NCBI RefSeq assembly: GCF_002968295.1
Contig: NZ_CP134399.1
Coordinates: 4,774,001-4,838,000 of the forward strand
DNA length: 64,000 nucleotides
Reading direction: 5' to 3'
Source of the DNA: Mycobacterium sp. ITM-2016-00317
GTDB lineage: Bacteria; Actinomycetota; Actinomycetes; Mycobacteriales; Mycobacteriaceae
The position numbers and the translations under genes are program-made. The notes beneath the pieces are model-generated. The model was not told the DNA's origin, did no database searches, and saw nothing but the letters and a program-made list of their open reading frames with translations. Every line of letters starts with the position of its first letter. Within the stretch, counting starts at the first letter, position 1. This document shows positions 9,221-17,927 of this stretch, piece after piece.

Positions 9221-9278
9221 CGATGCAGACCAGGCGCCCCGCGGGAACTCATCGCGCCCCCGCTCACGACCCTTCTGC

Positions 9279-9327
9279 GAATCGGGCGCGCTCGAGCACC
9301 GTGAGGGTGCCTGAGCGCGCCCGATTC
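9279..9327. terminator. Strong hairpin, probable terminator and dispersed repeat
   Basis: A 22-base arm (9279-9300) and its complement (9306-9327) pair with two mismatches around a 5-base loop. It sits directly after the stop of the aldehyde dehydrogenase gene, the last gene of the minus-strand catabolic operon. There is no U-tract, as is common in mycobacteria. The right arm is closely related to a sequence at 20718-20742, so it belongs to a dispersed palindromic repeat family. Confidence 0.7.
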
Positions 9328-9333
9328 ACCTGA

Positions 9334-10758
9334 CTAGGCGGGGGTGTACCCCAGCGCGGCCTTGACCTCGAGGAACTCGTCGAACGCGAACGGCCCCCAC
9401 TCGCGGCCGTTGCCGCTGCGCTTGTAGCCACCGAACGGCGCGGCCAGGTCGAAGCCGTGGTTGATCGCGACCGATCCGGCCCGGATCCGGCGGGCCACCG
9501 CGCGTGCCTGCTCCAGGTCGGCGCCCGAAACATAGCCGGCCAGACCGTATTCGGTGTCGTTGCCGATCGCGACGGCCTGGTCGAGGTCGTCGTAGCCCAG
9601 GATGCACAGCACCGGGCCGAAGATCTCCTCGCGTGCGATCGTCATGTCGTTGGTGACGTTGGCGAACACCGTCGGCTTGACGAAGTAGCCCTTGTCGATG
9701 CCGTCGGGACGTCCGGTGCCGCCGACGACGAGCGTGGCGCCCTGGTCGATGCCGCTCTGGATCAGGCCCTGGATCTTCTCGAACTGTGCCCGCGACGCGA
9801 CCGGCCCGATCGCGGACTTGTCGGACGGGTCACCGACCTTGACCGCCGACGCGGTGTCCCGGGCGACCGCGATGGCCTCGTCCATCCGCGAGTTCGGCAC
9901 CAGCATGCGCGACGGCGCGTTGCAGCTCTGCCCGCTGTTGACCATCATCACCGAGGTGCCCGCGGCCACGCTCTTGGCGAAGTCGTCGTCGTCGAGCACG
10001 ATGTTCGGGCTCTTGCCGCCCAGTTCCTGGGTGACGCGCTTGACGGTCGTGGCTGCGTTGCGGGCGACCTCGACGCCGGCGCGAGTCGAACCGGTGAACG
10101 ACACCATGTCGATGTCGGGGTGACTGGAGATCGCCGCACCCACACCGGGCCCGTCGCCGTAGACCAGGTTGTACACACCGGCCGGAACCCCGGCGGCGTC
10201 GATGATCTCGGAGAAGATCTGCGCCGAATACGGCGCCACCTCGGACGGTTTGAGCACCATCGTGTTACCGGTGGCCAGCGCCGGGAACACCTTGCACGCG
10301 ATCTGGTTGATCGGCCAGTTCCACGGCGTGATCAGCCCGCAGACCCCGATCGGCTCCTTGACCACCAGGGTGCTGCCGTGCTGTTCCTCGAACGCGAAGT
10401 TCTTCAGCGCGTCGATCGCGGTGGCCAGGTGCCCCATGCCGAGGTTCACCTGCGGCCCGGACGCCAGTGACGCGGGTGCGCCCATCTCCTCGGTGACGGC
10501 CTCGGCCAGTTCGCCTGCCCGCTTCTGGTACTCGGCCATGATCGCGCCGAGCAGCTCGAGGCGCTCCTCCCGGGTGGTCAGCGCCCAGCTGTCGAACGCC
10601 CGCCGCGCCGCGGTGACCGCGAGGTCCACGTCGGCCGACGAGCCCAGTGCGATCCTGCCGGAGATCTCCTCGGTGGCCGGGTTGTCGACCTCCAGGGCGT
10701 TGGGCCGTACCGGCTCGACCCACTGCCCGTCGATGTAGTGCTTCAGATAATCACGCAT
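9334..10758 (-). CDS. NAD(P)-dependent aldehyde dehydrogenase
   Basis: 474 residues, the full length of the ALDH superfamily. The nucleophile Cys is in NSGQSCNAPSRM, the general base Glu in VTQELGGKSPN and the NAD site in SFTGSTRAG. It oxidises an aldehyde to a carboxylic acid in the cytosol. It is the last gene of the minus-strand catabolic operon, 27 bases after the ThDP lyase, which suggests that it removes the aldehyde released by that lyase (inference). The start ATG is preceded by AGGGAC. A strong hairpin follows the stop. Confidence 0.92.
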   Translation of the reverse strand: MRDYLKHYIDGQWVEPVRPNALEVDNPATEEISGRIALGSSADVDLAVTAARRAFDSWALTTREERLELLGAIMAEYQKRAGELAEAVTEEMGAPASLASGPQVNLGMGHLATAIDALKNFAFEEQHGSTLVVKEPIGVCGLITPWNWPINQIACKVFPALATGNTMVLKPSEVAPYSAQIFSEIIDAAGVPAGVYNLVYGDGPGVGAAISSHPDIDMVSFTGSTRAGVEVARNAATTVKRVTQELGGKSPNIVLDDDDFAKSVAAGTSVMMVNSGQSCNAPSRMLVPNSRMDEAIAVARDTASAVKVGDPSDKSAIGPVASRAQFEKIQGLIQSGIDQGATLVVGGTGRPDGIDKGYFVKPTVFANVTNDMTIAREEIFGPVLCILGYDDLDQAVAIGNDTEYGLAGYVSGADLEQARAVARRIRAGSVAINHGFDLAAPFGGYKRSGNGREWGPFAFDEFLEVKAALGYTPA

Positions 10759-10785
10759 GTCCCTACTCTTCCCTAGAACGCATCT

Positions 10786-12507
10786 CTACTGTGTGCCTTC
10801 GGCATACCAGGTACGGAAACGGTCGTATTTCGGCATCTCCTCGGAGTTCGCCTTCGGGTCGATGCACACATGCACCACCGCGGTCTTGCCGCTGGCGTAC
10901 GCCCGTTGGATGGCCGGGCCGATCTCGTCCTCCTTCTCGACGTATTCGCCGTGGCAGCCGAAGCCCTCGGCGATCTTGTCCATCCGGACGTCCTTGCTCC
11001 AGTGCACGCCGGGCTGCGGTGACGGCTGCTCGAACGTGCGCTTGTACACGCCCACTTCCAGACCCCACTGGTGGTCGACGCCGACCACGCAGACCAACGG
11101 CAGGTTCTCCCGGGCCGCGGTCTCCAGTTCGGCGATGTGGAACAGGAACGCCGAGTCGCTGGTGAGCAACATGACCGGCCGCTTGCGACCCTCGGCGACC
11201 GACGCGCCGACGGCGTAGGGCAGGCCGGTGCCGAGGTGGCCGAAGTTCTGGTTCCAGATCACGTCGCGCGGCTTGGTCTGCGAATAGGTCCACTGGAAGA
11301 TCACCGTCGCCCCGCCGTCACGGACCATGATGCCGTCGGGCGCGTACTCGTCGAACGCCTTGGTGGCCTCGACGACGAACCGGGCCGGGTGCACCGGGGT
11401 GCGCCCGCTCGGGGCCTCTTCGGCGACCCGGGCCAACTCGGCGGCATCGTCGGCAATCAGCTTCTGCAGGTTGGCCGACGCGGTCCGTGGGGCGTCCCGC
11501 AGCGCCTCGACCAACTGCGGCACCACCCCGCGCAGATCGCCGACCAGCGGCACGTCGAATCGGCGGTTCACCCCGATCGCGGTGGGATCCTGTTCGACGT
11601 ACACCCATTTGCGGTTCGCGTCGTTGGCCGCCCAGTGCTGGGTCCGGCCGTAGTGCATCGGTTCGCCGAGTTCGGTGCCCAGCGCCACGCACAGGTCGGA
11701 CTCCTCTACCGCGGCGTTGGCGGCCGGGGAGAACAGGTACGGGAAGGTGCGGTCCTCCAGGCCGGGGATGAACGAGGTGCCGCCGGAGGTCTGGATCACC
11801 GGGCAGGCCATCAGCTCGGCCAGCTCGCGAACCTGCTCCTGGGTCCGTGAGGTGTGAACGCCGTGGCCCACCAGCAGGATCGGGCGCTCGGCCTGCCGGA
11901 TCAGTTCGGCCGCCTCGGCGACCTCGCGGGCGCCGGCGCCCTGGTTCACCAGCCGGTACGCCGACGGCTCGGGCGCGTCACCGAGGTCGAGTTCTTCGAG
12001 GATGACGTGCGACGGGAACTCGATGTAGGCAGGCCCGGGGGTGCCTGACATGGCCCGGCGGATGGCCTCGTGCACGATCTCATCGGTCTGGTCGGCGTAC
12101 TCGATCGAGCTGCTGTACTTCACCGACGGCGCGAAAAGGCCCTCCTGCTGGACGAACTGGATGCGACCGCGGCGCACCCGGCGTTCGGTGATGCGGGCGC
12201 GCTGCCCGCCGAGGAAGATCACCGGCGAGTTCTCCACCAGTGCGCACATCATCGCCCCGGCGATGTTGGCCACGCCCGGGCCGAGCGTGCCGATGCACAG
12301 GCCCGGCGCGCCGGTCATCCGGGACGCCGCCTCCGCCATGAAGCCGGCGCTCAGTTCGTGGTGCGGCGCGACGACCGACCACCCGCGGGCGTCCGCCTCG
12401 GTGAACATGTGCACGAAGTTGGGGTCGGGGATCCCGAACAGCGTGTTGACGCCCTCGGCCTCGAAGAGGTCGAGAATGCGCTTGTACACGGGTACACCCA
12501 TGGTCAT
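10786..12507 (-). CDS. Thiamine-diphosphate enzyme (acetolactate synthase/2-hydroxyacyl-CoA lyase-like)
   Basis: 573 residues from ATG 12507, which overlaps the TGA of the upstream dehydrogenase as ATGA; ATG 12501 has a better-spaced AAAGGG. The ThDP-activating Glu is Glu51 in HHELSAGFMAEA, followed by GPGVANIAGAMM and the central domain with SRTQEQVRELAEL. The ThDP-Mg motif, usually GDG...NN, reads SDSAFLFHIAELETA followed by VGVDHQWG. That resembles the GDSAFG form of oxalyl-CoA decarboxylase and 2-hydroxyacyl-CoA lyases more than true acetolactate synthases. It is unlikely to be the biosynthetic enzyme given its catabolic operon. A carbon-carbon cleavage feeding the neighbouring aldehyde dehydrogenase is the favoured role (inference). 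Confidence 0.82.
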   Translation of the reverse strand: MTMGVPVYKRILDLFEAEGVNTLFGIPDPNFVHMFTEADARGWSVVAPHHELSAGFMAEAASRMTGAPGLCIGTLGPGVANIAGAMMCALVENSPVIFLGGQRARITERRVRRGRIQFVQQEGLFAPSVKYSSSIEYADQTDEIVHEAIRRAMSGTPGPAYIEFPSHVILEELDLGDAPEPSAYRLVNQGAGAREVAEAAELIRQAERPILLVGHGVHTSRTQEQVRELAELMACPVIQTSGGTSFIPGLEDRTFPYLFSPAANAAVEESDLCVALGTELGEPMHYGRTQHWAANDANRKWVYVEQDPTAIGVNRRFDVPLVGDLRGVVPQLVEALRDAPRTASANLQKLIADDAAELARVAEEAPSGRTPVHPARFVVEATKAFDEYAPDGIMVRDGGATVIFQWTYSQTKPRDVIWNQNFGHLGTGLPYAVGASVAEGRKRPVMLLTSDSAFLFHIAELETAARENLPLVCVVGVDHQWGLEVGVYKRTFEQPSPQPGVHWSKDVRMDKIAEGFGCHGEYVEKEDEIGPAIQRAYASGKTAVVHVCIDPKANSEEMPKYDRFRTWYAEGTQ

Positions 12508-13502
12508 ATCCCTTTCGAATATCTCTGCGAGAGTCTTTTCCGTTGTGCTGCAGCAGAACCGAACAACGACCGGTTCAGCGTGGCGCGTTTGAGGTAGACG
12601 TGGATGCCGCTCTCCCACGTGTAGCCGATACCGCCGTGCAGCTGCATCGCCTTGCCTGCCACCTCGACCGCGGCCGAGCATGCGTAGGACTTCGCCATTG
12701 CGGCCGACACGGCGGCGTCGCCTCCGTCGGCGAGCACACCGACCGCATCGGAGATCAGCCTCCGGGCCACCTCGACGGCGACGAGCATGTCGGCACACGC
12801 ATGCTTGACGGCCTGGAACGATCCGATGGGCAGGCCGAACTGGTGCCGCATCTTCACGTAATCGACAGTGGCGGTGAGCATCTGCTCGGCCAGACCGAGG
12901 CTGTCGCAGGCGACGGCGACCTCGGCGCGATGCCGTAGCGCCTCCGGGTCACCGTCGAACGTCAGCAGTTCGGTGATGCCTGCCGCGTCGGCGGTGACGG
13001 TCGCGAGCCTGCGTGTCTCGTCGACGACGGGCTGTGCCGCGACGGTCACCTGCGTGCTGTCCACCACCGCCATCGTGCCGCCGGCCAGCACCAGCAGCCG
13101 GTCGGCGCCGATGGCGTCGGGGACGAACGCCGCTTGTCCGGTCAGTCTCGCCCCGTCGACGGTGAACCCGTCGGTGACCACTGCCAAGCGGCCCCGTCCC
13201 GACGCGACCCCGGCCAGCAGCTCATCCCGACCAATGCTGGGCGCCGACAGGTTCAGCGCTCCGGCGGCCAGTACCGCGCTGCCCAGGTAGTGGCTCGCGG
13301 CTGCGGCCCGCCCGATCTGTTCCAGGACCAGCGCGGCCTCGACGAACGTCGCCCCGGCCCCACCCAGTTCGTCGGGAACCTCCAGGCCGGTCCATCCGGC
13401 CTCGACCAGCACCGCCCAGTCGGGTGCGCGGTCCTTGGCCAGCAGTTCTGCTGCGGCCGAGCGGAGTTCGTCGTGGAACTCGGAGAACGCGGTGGCTGTC
13501 AC
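12504..13502 (-). CDS. Acyl-CoA dehydrogenase family protein (short, FadE type)
   Basis: 332 residues, starting at GTG 13502, which overlaps the preceding stop (GTGA). The N-terminal and C-terminal helical domains are visible, with LEQIGRAAAASHYLG and, near the end, MQLHGGIGYTWESGIHVYLKRA. It is shorter than the usual 380-400 residues, as is common for the partner subunit of mycobacterial heteromeric FadE dehydrogenases used on steroid or ring-derived CoA esters. It overlaps the ThDP gene by four bases. Probably pairs with the full-length dehydrogenase immediately upstream (inference). Confidence 0.88.
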   Translation of the reverse strand: MTATAFSEFHDELRSAAAELLAKDRAPDWAVLVEAGWTGLEVPDELGGAGATFVEAALVLEQIGRAAAASHYLGSAVLAAGALNLSAPSIGRDELLAGVASGRGRLAVVTDGFTVDGARLTGQAAFVPDAIGADRLLVLAGGTMAVVDSTQVTVAAQPVVDETRRLATVTADAAGITELLTFDGDPEALRHRAEVAVACDSLGLAEQMLTATVDYVKMRHQFGLPIGSFQAVKHACADMLVAVEVARRLISDAVGVLADGGDAAVSAAMAKSYACSAAVEVAGKAMQLHGGIGYTWESGIHVYLKRATLNRSLFGSAAAQRKRLSQRYSKGI

Positions 13503-14698
13503 GCGACGCTCGGTTCCCGCGGCAGCCCGAGCCCGCGCTCGGCGATGATGGTGCGCTGGATCTCGCTGGCGCCGCCGGGGATCGTCCACTCCCAGGAGCC
13601 CACGAAATCGAGCACCCACGAACCGGATTCCCATCCGCTCGACATCGGCTTGGCCAGCACGGTGTGCGCTTCCAGACCGCCGATCTCGGCGCCGAAGTCG
13701 GTGAGTCGTTGCAGCAGTTCGCTGTAGTACAGCTTGACGATCGACGCGTCGGCCGGCCCGGCCGCCCCGTGTTCGACGATCTGCCTGCACAGCCCCCGCA
13801 GCCCGGTGATCTCGGTGTCGAACGCAGCCAGCCGGTCGGCGACGACCGGGTCGTCCAGCGGCGCGGTCTCGACCAGCCGGCGGAACCCGGCGTTGCCCAA
13901 GCGTTCGGCGAGCTCCAGCATCGTCATCCCGCGTTCGGCGCCCAGCGTCGCCTGCGCCACCTGCCAGCCCTCGTTCTCGGCGCCGACCAGGTTGGCCGCG
14001 GGGATGATGACGTCGTCGAGGAAGATCTCGCAGAAGTGGGAGTCGCCGACCGCGTTGCGGATCGGACGGACCTCCACCCCGGGGCTGGTCATGTCGAGCA
14101 GGAAGTAGGAGATGCCCTTCCGCTTCGGCGCACCCGGATCGGTGCGGGCCAGCAGCAGGCACCAGTCGGCGTGCATCCCGCCGCTGGCCCAGACCTTCTG
14201 CCCGCTGACCACGAACTCGTCGTTACCCACCCGGCGGGCGGTGGTGCGCAGCGCGGCCAGGTCGGAGCCCGCCTCGGGTTCGGAGAAGCCTTGCACCCAG
14301 ATCTCGCCGTCGAGGATCGCGGGCAGGTGCCGCCGACGCTGTTCCTCGGTGCCCGCGATCAGCAGCGTGGACGCGGCGTGGTGGATGCCGACGAACGCCA
14401 GCACCAGTCGCGGTGCGTCGTGGGCGGCCAGCTCCTGGTACAGCACCACCTGCTGATCGACGGAGAGCCCGCCGCCCCATTCCGCCGTCCAGTGCGGCAC
14501 CGCGTAGCCGGCGCTGTGCAGTTCGGCGAACCAGGCTTTCTGGAAGCGGACGAACTCGTCGTCGCTCGCGCCGGTCTGGGAGGCACGCCAGTCGGCCGGG
14601 ATGTGTTCGCGGCACCAGGCCCGCACCTGCTCGCGAAACTGAGCTTGTGACTGAGAATCCGCCGGATGATCGCGTTGATCTTCAGTTTCGGCGGTCAT
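13499..14698 (-). CDS. Acyl-CoA dehydrogenase (full-length FadE type)
   Basis: 399 residues, FAD-dependent alpha,beta-desaturation of an acyl-CoA. The middle-domain motif WVQGFSEPEAGSDLAALRT and the C-terminal GSWEWTIPGGASEIQRTIIAERGLGLP are intact. Start ATG 14698 overlaps the upstream TGA (ATGA) and its own stop overlaps the next start (GTGA), so it is embedded in a translationally coupled run. The large/small pairing with the 332-residue neighbour follows the alpha2beta2 pattern known for mycobacterial steroid dehydrogenases (inference). Confidence 0.9.
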   Translation of the reverse strand: MTAETEDQRDHPADSQSQAQFREQVRAWCREHIPADWRASQTGASDDEFVRFQKAWFAELHSAGYAVPHWTAEWGGGLSVDQQVVLYQELAAHDAPRLVLAFVGIHHAASTLLIAGTEEQRRRHLPAILDGEIWVQGFSEPEAGSDLAALRTTARRVGNDEFVVSGQKVWASGGMHADWCLLLARTDPGAPKRKGISYFLLDMTSPGVEVRPIRNAVGDSHFCEIFLDDVIIPAANLVGAENEGWQVAQATLGAERGMTMLELAERLGNAGFRRLVETAPLDDPVVADRLAAFDTEITGLRGLCRQIVEHGAAGPADASIVKLYYSELLQRLTDFGAEIGGLEAHTVLAKPMSSGWESGSWVLDFVGSWEWTIPGGASEIQRTIIAERGLGLPREPSVA

Positions 14699-15528
14699 GC
14701 GAACAGCCCTGTCAGGCCGCGTGTTCCGGCCGCCCGGGTGAGGTGGTCGCGGGTGCCGGACGCGCCGAACGGCAGCCGGCGCAGCGGCTGGCTGTACCGC
14801 GACAGCCACGACAGCGTGGTCTCGTCGCAGAAGCCGACCGCGCCGTGGAGCTGATGGCACACCCGGAACACCACGTCGGCCGCCTCGATCGCGGCGAGCC
14901 GCAGCGCCAGCGCATCGGTGACGGCGTGCGCTTCGTCGGTCGAGATACTCCACAATGCGTGCTTGGCCAGGATGTCGAGGCCGCTGCGCTCGACTTCGGC
15001 GTCGGTGAGCTGGAACTGCACGCCCTGGAACGACGACAACGTCTGGCCGAACTGCTTGCGCAGGCCGACGTGTGCGACGGTCAGCTCCACGGCGCGATCC
15101 AGCATGCCCAGCAGGGTCCAGCACGGCAGGACCAGTCCGAGTGCGACGTCTGCAGCCCCGGACACGTCCGCCGGTGTCAGCTCCAGTTCGGTGACGAACC
15201 CCGGCTGTGTGTCGCCCCGGCCGGTGACCGTCGACCGCCGACCGTCGAGTGTCACTGCGGCCCAACGTGTCCGGAGCCCGGCGAGGGCGCCGGCCGGACG
15301 GGGGCCGCCGACCACGACCAGTCCGTCGACGTCCGGGTCGGCGGGGGCGGCCAGCCGCTCGGCCAGCGGGTAGGGCACCGCCCAGTAGCCCGCGCTGCGG
15401 CACAGCGCAGCTGCCGCCTCCAGCCCGTCGGCGTCGGTGCGGGGGTCCAGATCCCACGCGCCGAGCCCGTCGAGCACCGGTGTCACCATCGCTTCCCGGT
15501 CGTCGGGTGCGTCCTGCGCGTGCATCAC
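14695..15528 (-). CDS. Acyl-CoA dehydrogenase family protein (short), damaged or mis-started 5' end
   Basis: 277 residues from GTG/ATG at 15528, with ELTVAHVGLRKQFGQTLSSFQGVQFQLTDAE and CHQLHGAVGFCDETTLSWLSRYS typical of the small FadE partner subunit. The protein seems to start late. The same frame stays open upstream and encodes QLSEDALEYGRQARQAFGAAG, which looks like a genuine N-terminus, but contains no ATG, GTG or TTG. A GTG at 15611 overlaps the upstream stop as GTGA, exactly as in the neighbouring genes, but is one base out of frame. A single missing base near 15600-15606 would restore a ~305-residue protein. Confidence 0.75.
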   Translation of the reverse strand: MMHAQDAPDDREAMVTPVLDGLGAWDLDPRTDADGLEAAAALCRSAGYWAVPYPLAERLAAPADPDVDGLVVVGGPRPAGALAGLRTRWAAVTLDGRRSTVTGRGDTQPGFVTELELTPADVSGAADVALGLVLPCWTLLGMLDRAVELTVAHVGLRKQFGQTLSSFQGVQFQLTDAEVERSGLDILAKHALWSISTDEAHAVTDALALRLAAIEAADVVFRVCHQLHGAVGFCDETTLSWLSRYSQPLRRLPFGASGTRDHLTRAAGTRGLTGLFA

Positions 15529-15607
15529 CAGCGCATCGCCGCCGGCCGCACCGAACGCCTGCCGCGCCTGCCTGCCGTACTCGAGGGCGTCCTCGCTGAG
15601 CTGAGGA

Positions 15608-16770
15608 TCACCGCGACGCCCCCTTCAGCATCGACCTAGACAGTAGAATACGTTGCATCTCAATGCTTCCCGACGACACCGTGGACGCCTGCGAGTAGCG
15701 CCAGTGGTCCTCCACCTCGCCGAGGAACCAGGCTGCCCGCGGTTGGCCGCGCTCGACCTCGGCCGCGATGTCCATCAGCACCTCGGCGCTGTCCTGGTCC
15801 AGTGTGGTCACCGCGATGCGGTAGGCCGCCGCATCACCCGGGGTGACGCGGCCGCTGCTCTGCTGAGCGACGACGCGGTAGGCCATCAGGCGGGCCCTGC
15901 GGCAGTGGGTGAGCATCCGGATCCAGCGCCCGCGGAGCTCGTCGGACAGCATGTCCCAGCGCTCGCCGAGTACTGCAGGCGCCGCGGCGAGCAGCCGTTC
16001 GCACCGCGCGTATCTCGCGATACCGACCCGCTCGAAGGCCATCACGTCCTGCACGATCGACCAGCCCTGGTCGACGGTGCCGAGCACGTCGGCCTCGGTG
16101 ACCCGCAGGTCGTCGAAGAACACCTCGTTGAGGTGGTGCGGACCCATCATGCAGTCGATCGGGCGGACCGTGATGGCCGGATCGTCCATCGGCACCAGGA
16201 AGATCGTCAGGCCCTGCTGTTTCTTGTCCCCGCGGGAGGTGCGGGCCAGCAGGAAGCACCACTGCGCCATCGTCGCGTAGGACGTCCAGATCTTCTGGCC
16301 GCTGACCGACCAGCCGCCGGAGCCGTCCTCGACCGGGCGGGCGTGGGTGCGCAACGACGCCAGGTCCGAGCGGCCTCGGGCTCGGAGAAGCCCTGGCACC
16401 AGATCACCTCGCCGGCCGCGATCGGCGGCAGATGCCTGCGCTGCAGCTCCTCGGTGCCGTGGCGCATGATGATCGGCCCGACCCAGTTCACCCCCATGTA
16501 CTGGGCACCGCGCGGTTCGTGGTGGGCCCACATCTCCTCGCGCACGACGGTCTGCTCCCACACCGACGCGCCGCCGCCGCCGAACTCCGGCGGCCACGCC
16601 AGGCACAGCAGGTTGCGTTCGGCCAGGATGCGGCAGAACGCCTGGGCGGTTGCCAGATCGGCCGGGTCGTCGGTGAACGCACCCAGAAAGTGTTCGGGCA
16701 CATGGTCCTCGACCAGTTGCCGCAGTTCGCGGCGCAGGTCCGAAGCCCGCTTGCCCATGTCGAAGTCCAC
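15608..16770 (-). pseudogene. Acyl-CoA dehydrogenase (full-length FadE type), frameshifted
   Basis: The N-terminal half (from GTG 16770; CCTCC complement at 16775-16779 gives GGAGG) encodes MGKRASDLRRELRQLVEDH through EVIWCQGFSEPEA. The second half, beginning SDLASLRTHARPVEDG and ending SSGSIEMQRILLSRSMLKG, is in another frame. The break is at about 16366-16375, where GGCTCGG of the expected EAGSDLA reads GCTCGG, i.e. one G is missing. Repaired length is about 387 residues, normal for the family. It would pair with the short FadE-like protein downstream. It is flanked by intact coupled genes, so polar inactivation would be expected if the shift is real. Confidence 0.82.
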
Positions 16771-16778
16771 GATGCCTC

Positions 16779-17927
16779 CTACCCCGCACCGAGGCCGAGT
16801 TCGTCGAGCACCGCCGCGGTGTCGGCGCCGAGTTCCGGTGCGGGCCCGCGCACCTTGCCCGGTGTCCGGGAGAACCATGTCGGCACCCCGGGGAACCTGA
16901 CCGGCCCCTGCGGGGTGTCCACGGTCTCGAACAGCCCGACCGCGTTGAGGTGCGGGTCGTCGAACAGCGCGTCGGGGGTGTTCAGTGGGGCGGCGGGGAT
17001 CTCCAGCGCCCGGAACAGATCCAGCCATTCGGCGGTCGTGCGTTCGGCCAGCGTCTCGGCGACCAGTCCGTAGACGGCGTCGATCTGATGTGCGCGGGCT
17101 TCCAGCGTCGCGTACAGGTCCGAGTGCCACGACGGTTGCACGGCGTTGACGAACGCGTTCCAGTGCTTGTCGTTGTAGATCAGCGCGGCGATGTAGCCGT
17201 CCTTGGTGCGGTAGGGCCGCCGGTTGGGCGCCACGGTCCGTGGATAGACGGCCGGCCCGAGCGGGGGGTCGAACATGGCGCCGTTGGCATGCTCGACCAG
17301 CATGAAGGACGCCATCGTCTCGAACATGGCGACCTCGACCTCTTGCCCCTGCCCGGTCCGCTCGCGGTGGAACAGCGCCATCATCGTCGCGTACAACGCC
17401 GTCAGGCCGGCGACCTTGTCGGCCATGATGGTGCCGACGTAGTCGGCCTCACCCGTGAGTTGTCTTTGCACCTCCGGGATTCCGCACTCGGCCTGGATGG
17501 TGTCGTCGTAGGCGGGACGGTCCCGCTCCGGTCCGCGCCTGCCGTAGCCGTAGCAGTTGGTGTAGACGATCGACGGGTTGAGGGCCGCGACGTCGTCGTA
17601 GCCGAGGCCGAGCTTGGTGATCGCTTTGGCGCGCATCGAATGGATGAACACGTCGGCGCGTTCCACGAGGGCCCGGATCGCGTCACTGCCCTGGTCGGTG
17701 CGCAGATCGAGCACCACGCTGCGCTTGCCGCGGTTGACGTTGACGAACACCCCACTCATCCCGGGGATCGGGCCGACCGAGATGAACCGGGTGTTGTCCC
17801 CTTCGGGTGGTTCGACTTTGATCACGTCGGCGCCCATGTCGGTCATGATCTGCGTGCAGTAGGGACCCATCACCATCGCGGTGAGGTCGACGACGCGGAT
17901 GCCTGCGAGTGGGCCGTTCTCAGGCAT
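16779..17927 (-). CDS. CaiB/BaiF class III CoA-transferase
   Basis: 382 residues, family III CoA-transferase moving CoA between carboxylic acids (formyl-CoA/oxalate-type, carnitine or bile-acid types). The N-terminal LAGIRVVDLTAMVMGPYCTQIMTDMGADVIKVEPP, NRGKRSVVLDLR and the catalytic-Asp region PAYDDTIQAECG are all present. The start overlaps the end of the upstream SDR gene by 8 bases. In this operon it could save ATP by moving CoA from a product to a new substrate, or act on formyl-CoA released by the ThDP lyase; neither is proved by sequence. Confidence 0.9.
   Translation of the reverse strand: MPENGPLAGIRVVDLTAMVMGPYCTQIMTDMGADVIKVEPPEGDNTRFISVGPIPGMSGVFVNVNRGKRSVVLDLRTDQGSDAIRALVERADVFIHSMRAKAITKLGLGYDDVAALNPSIVYTNCYGYGRRGPERDRPAYDDTIQAECGIPEVQRQLTGEADYVGTIMADKVAGLTALYATMMALFHRERTGQGQEVEVAMFETMASFMLVEHANGAMFDPPLGPAVYPRTVAPNRRPYRTKDGYIAALIYNDKHWNAFVNAVQPSWHSDLYATLEARAHQIDAVYGLVAETLAERTTAEWLDLFRALEIPAAPLNTPDALFDDPHLNAVGLFETVDTPQGPVRFPGVPTWFSRTPGKVRGPAPELGADTAAVLDELGLGAG

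Noticed and set aside
10786..12507. Assignment as biosynthetic acetolactate synthase (ilvB)
   Set aside because: Operon context is catabolic, no small regulatory subunit gene is adjacent and the ThDP motif differs from ilvB-type GDG...NN.
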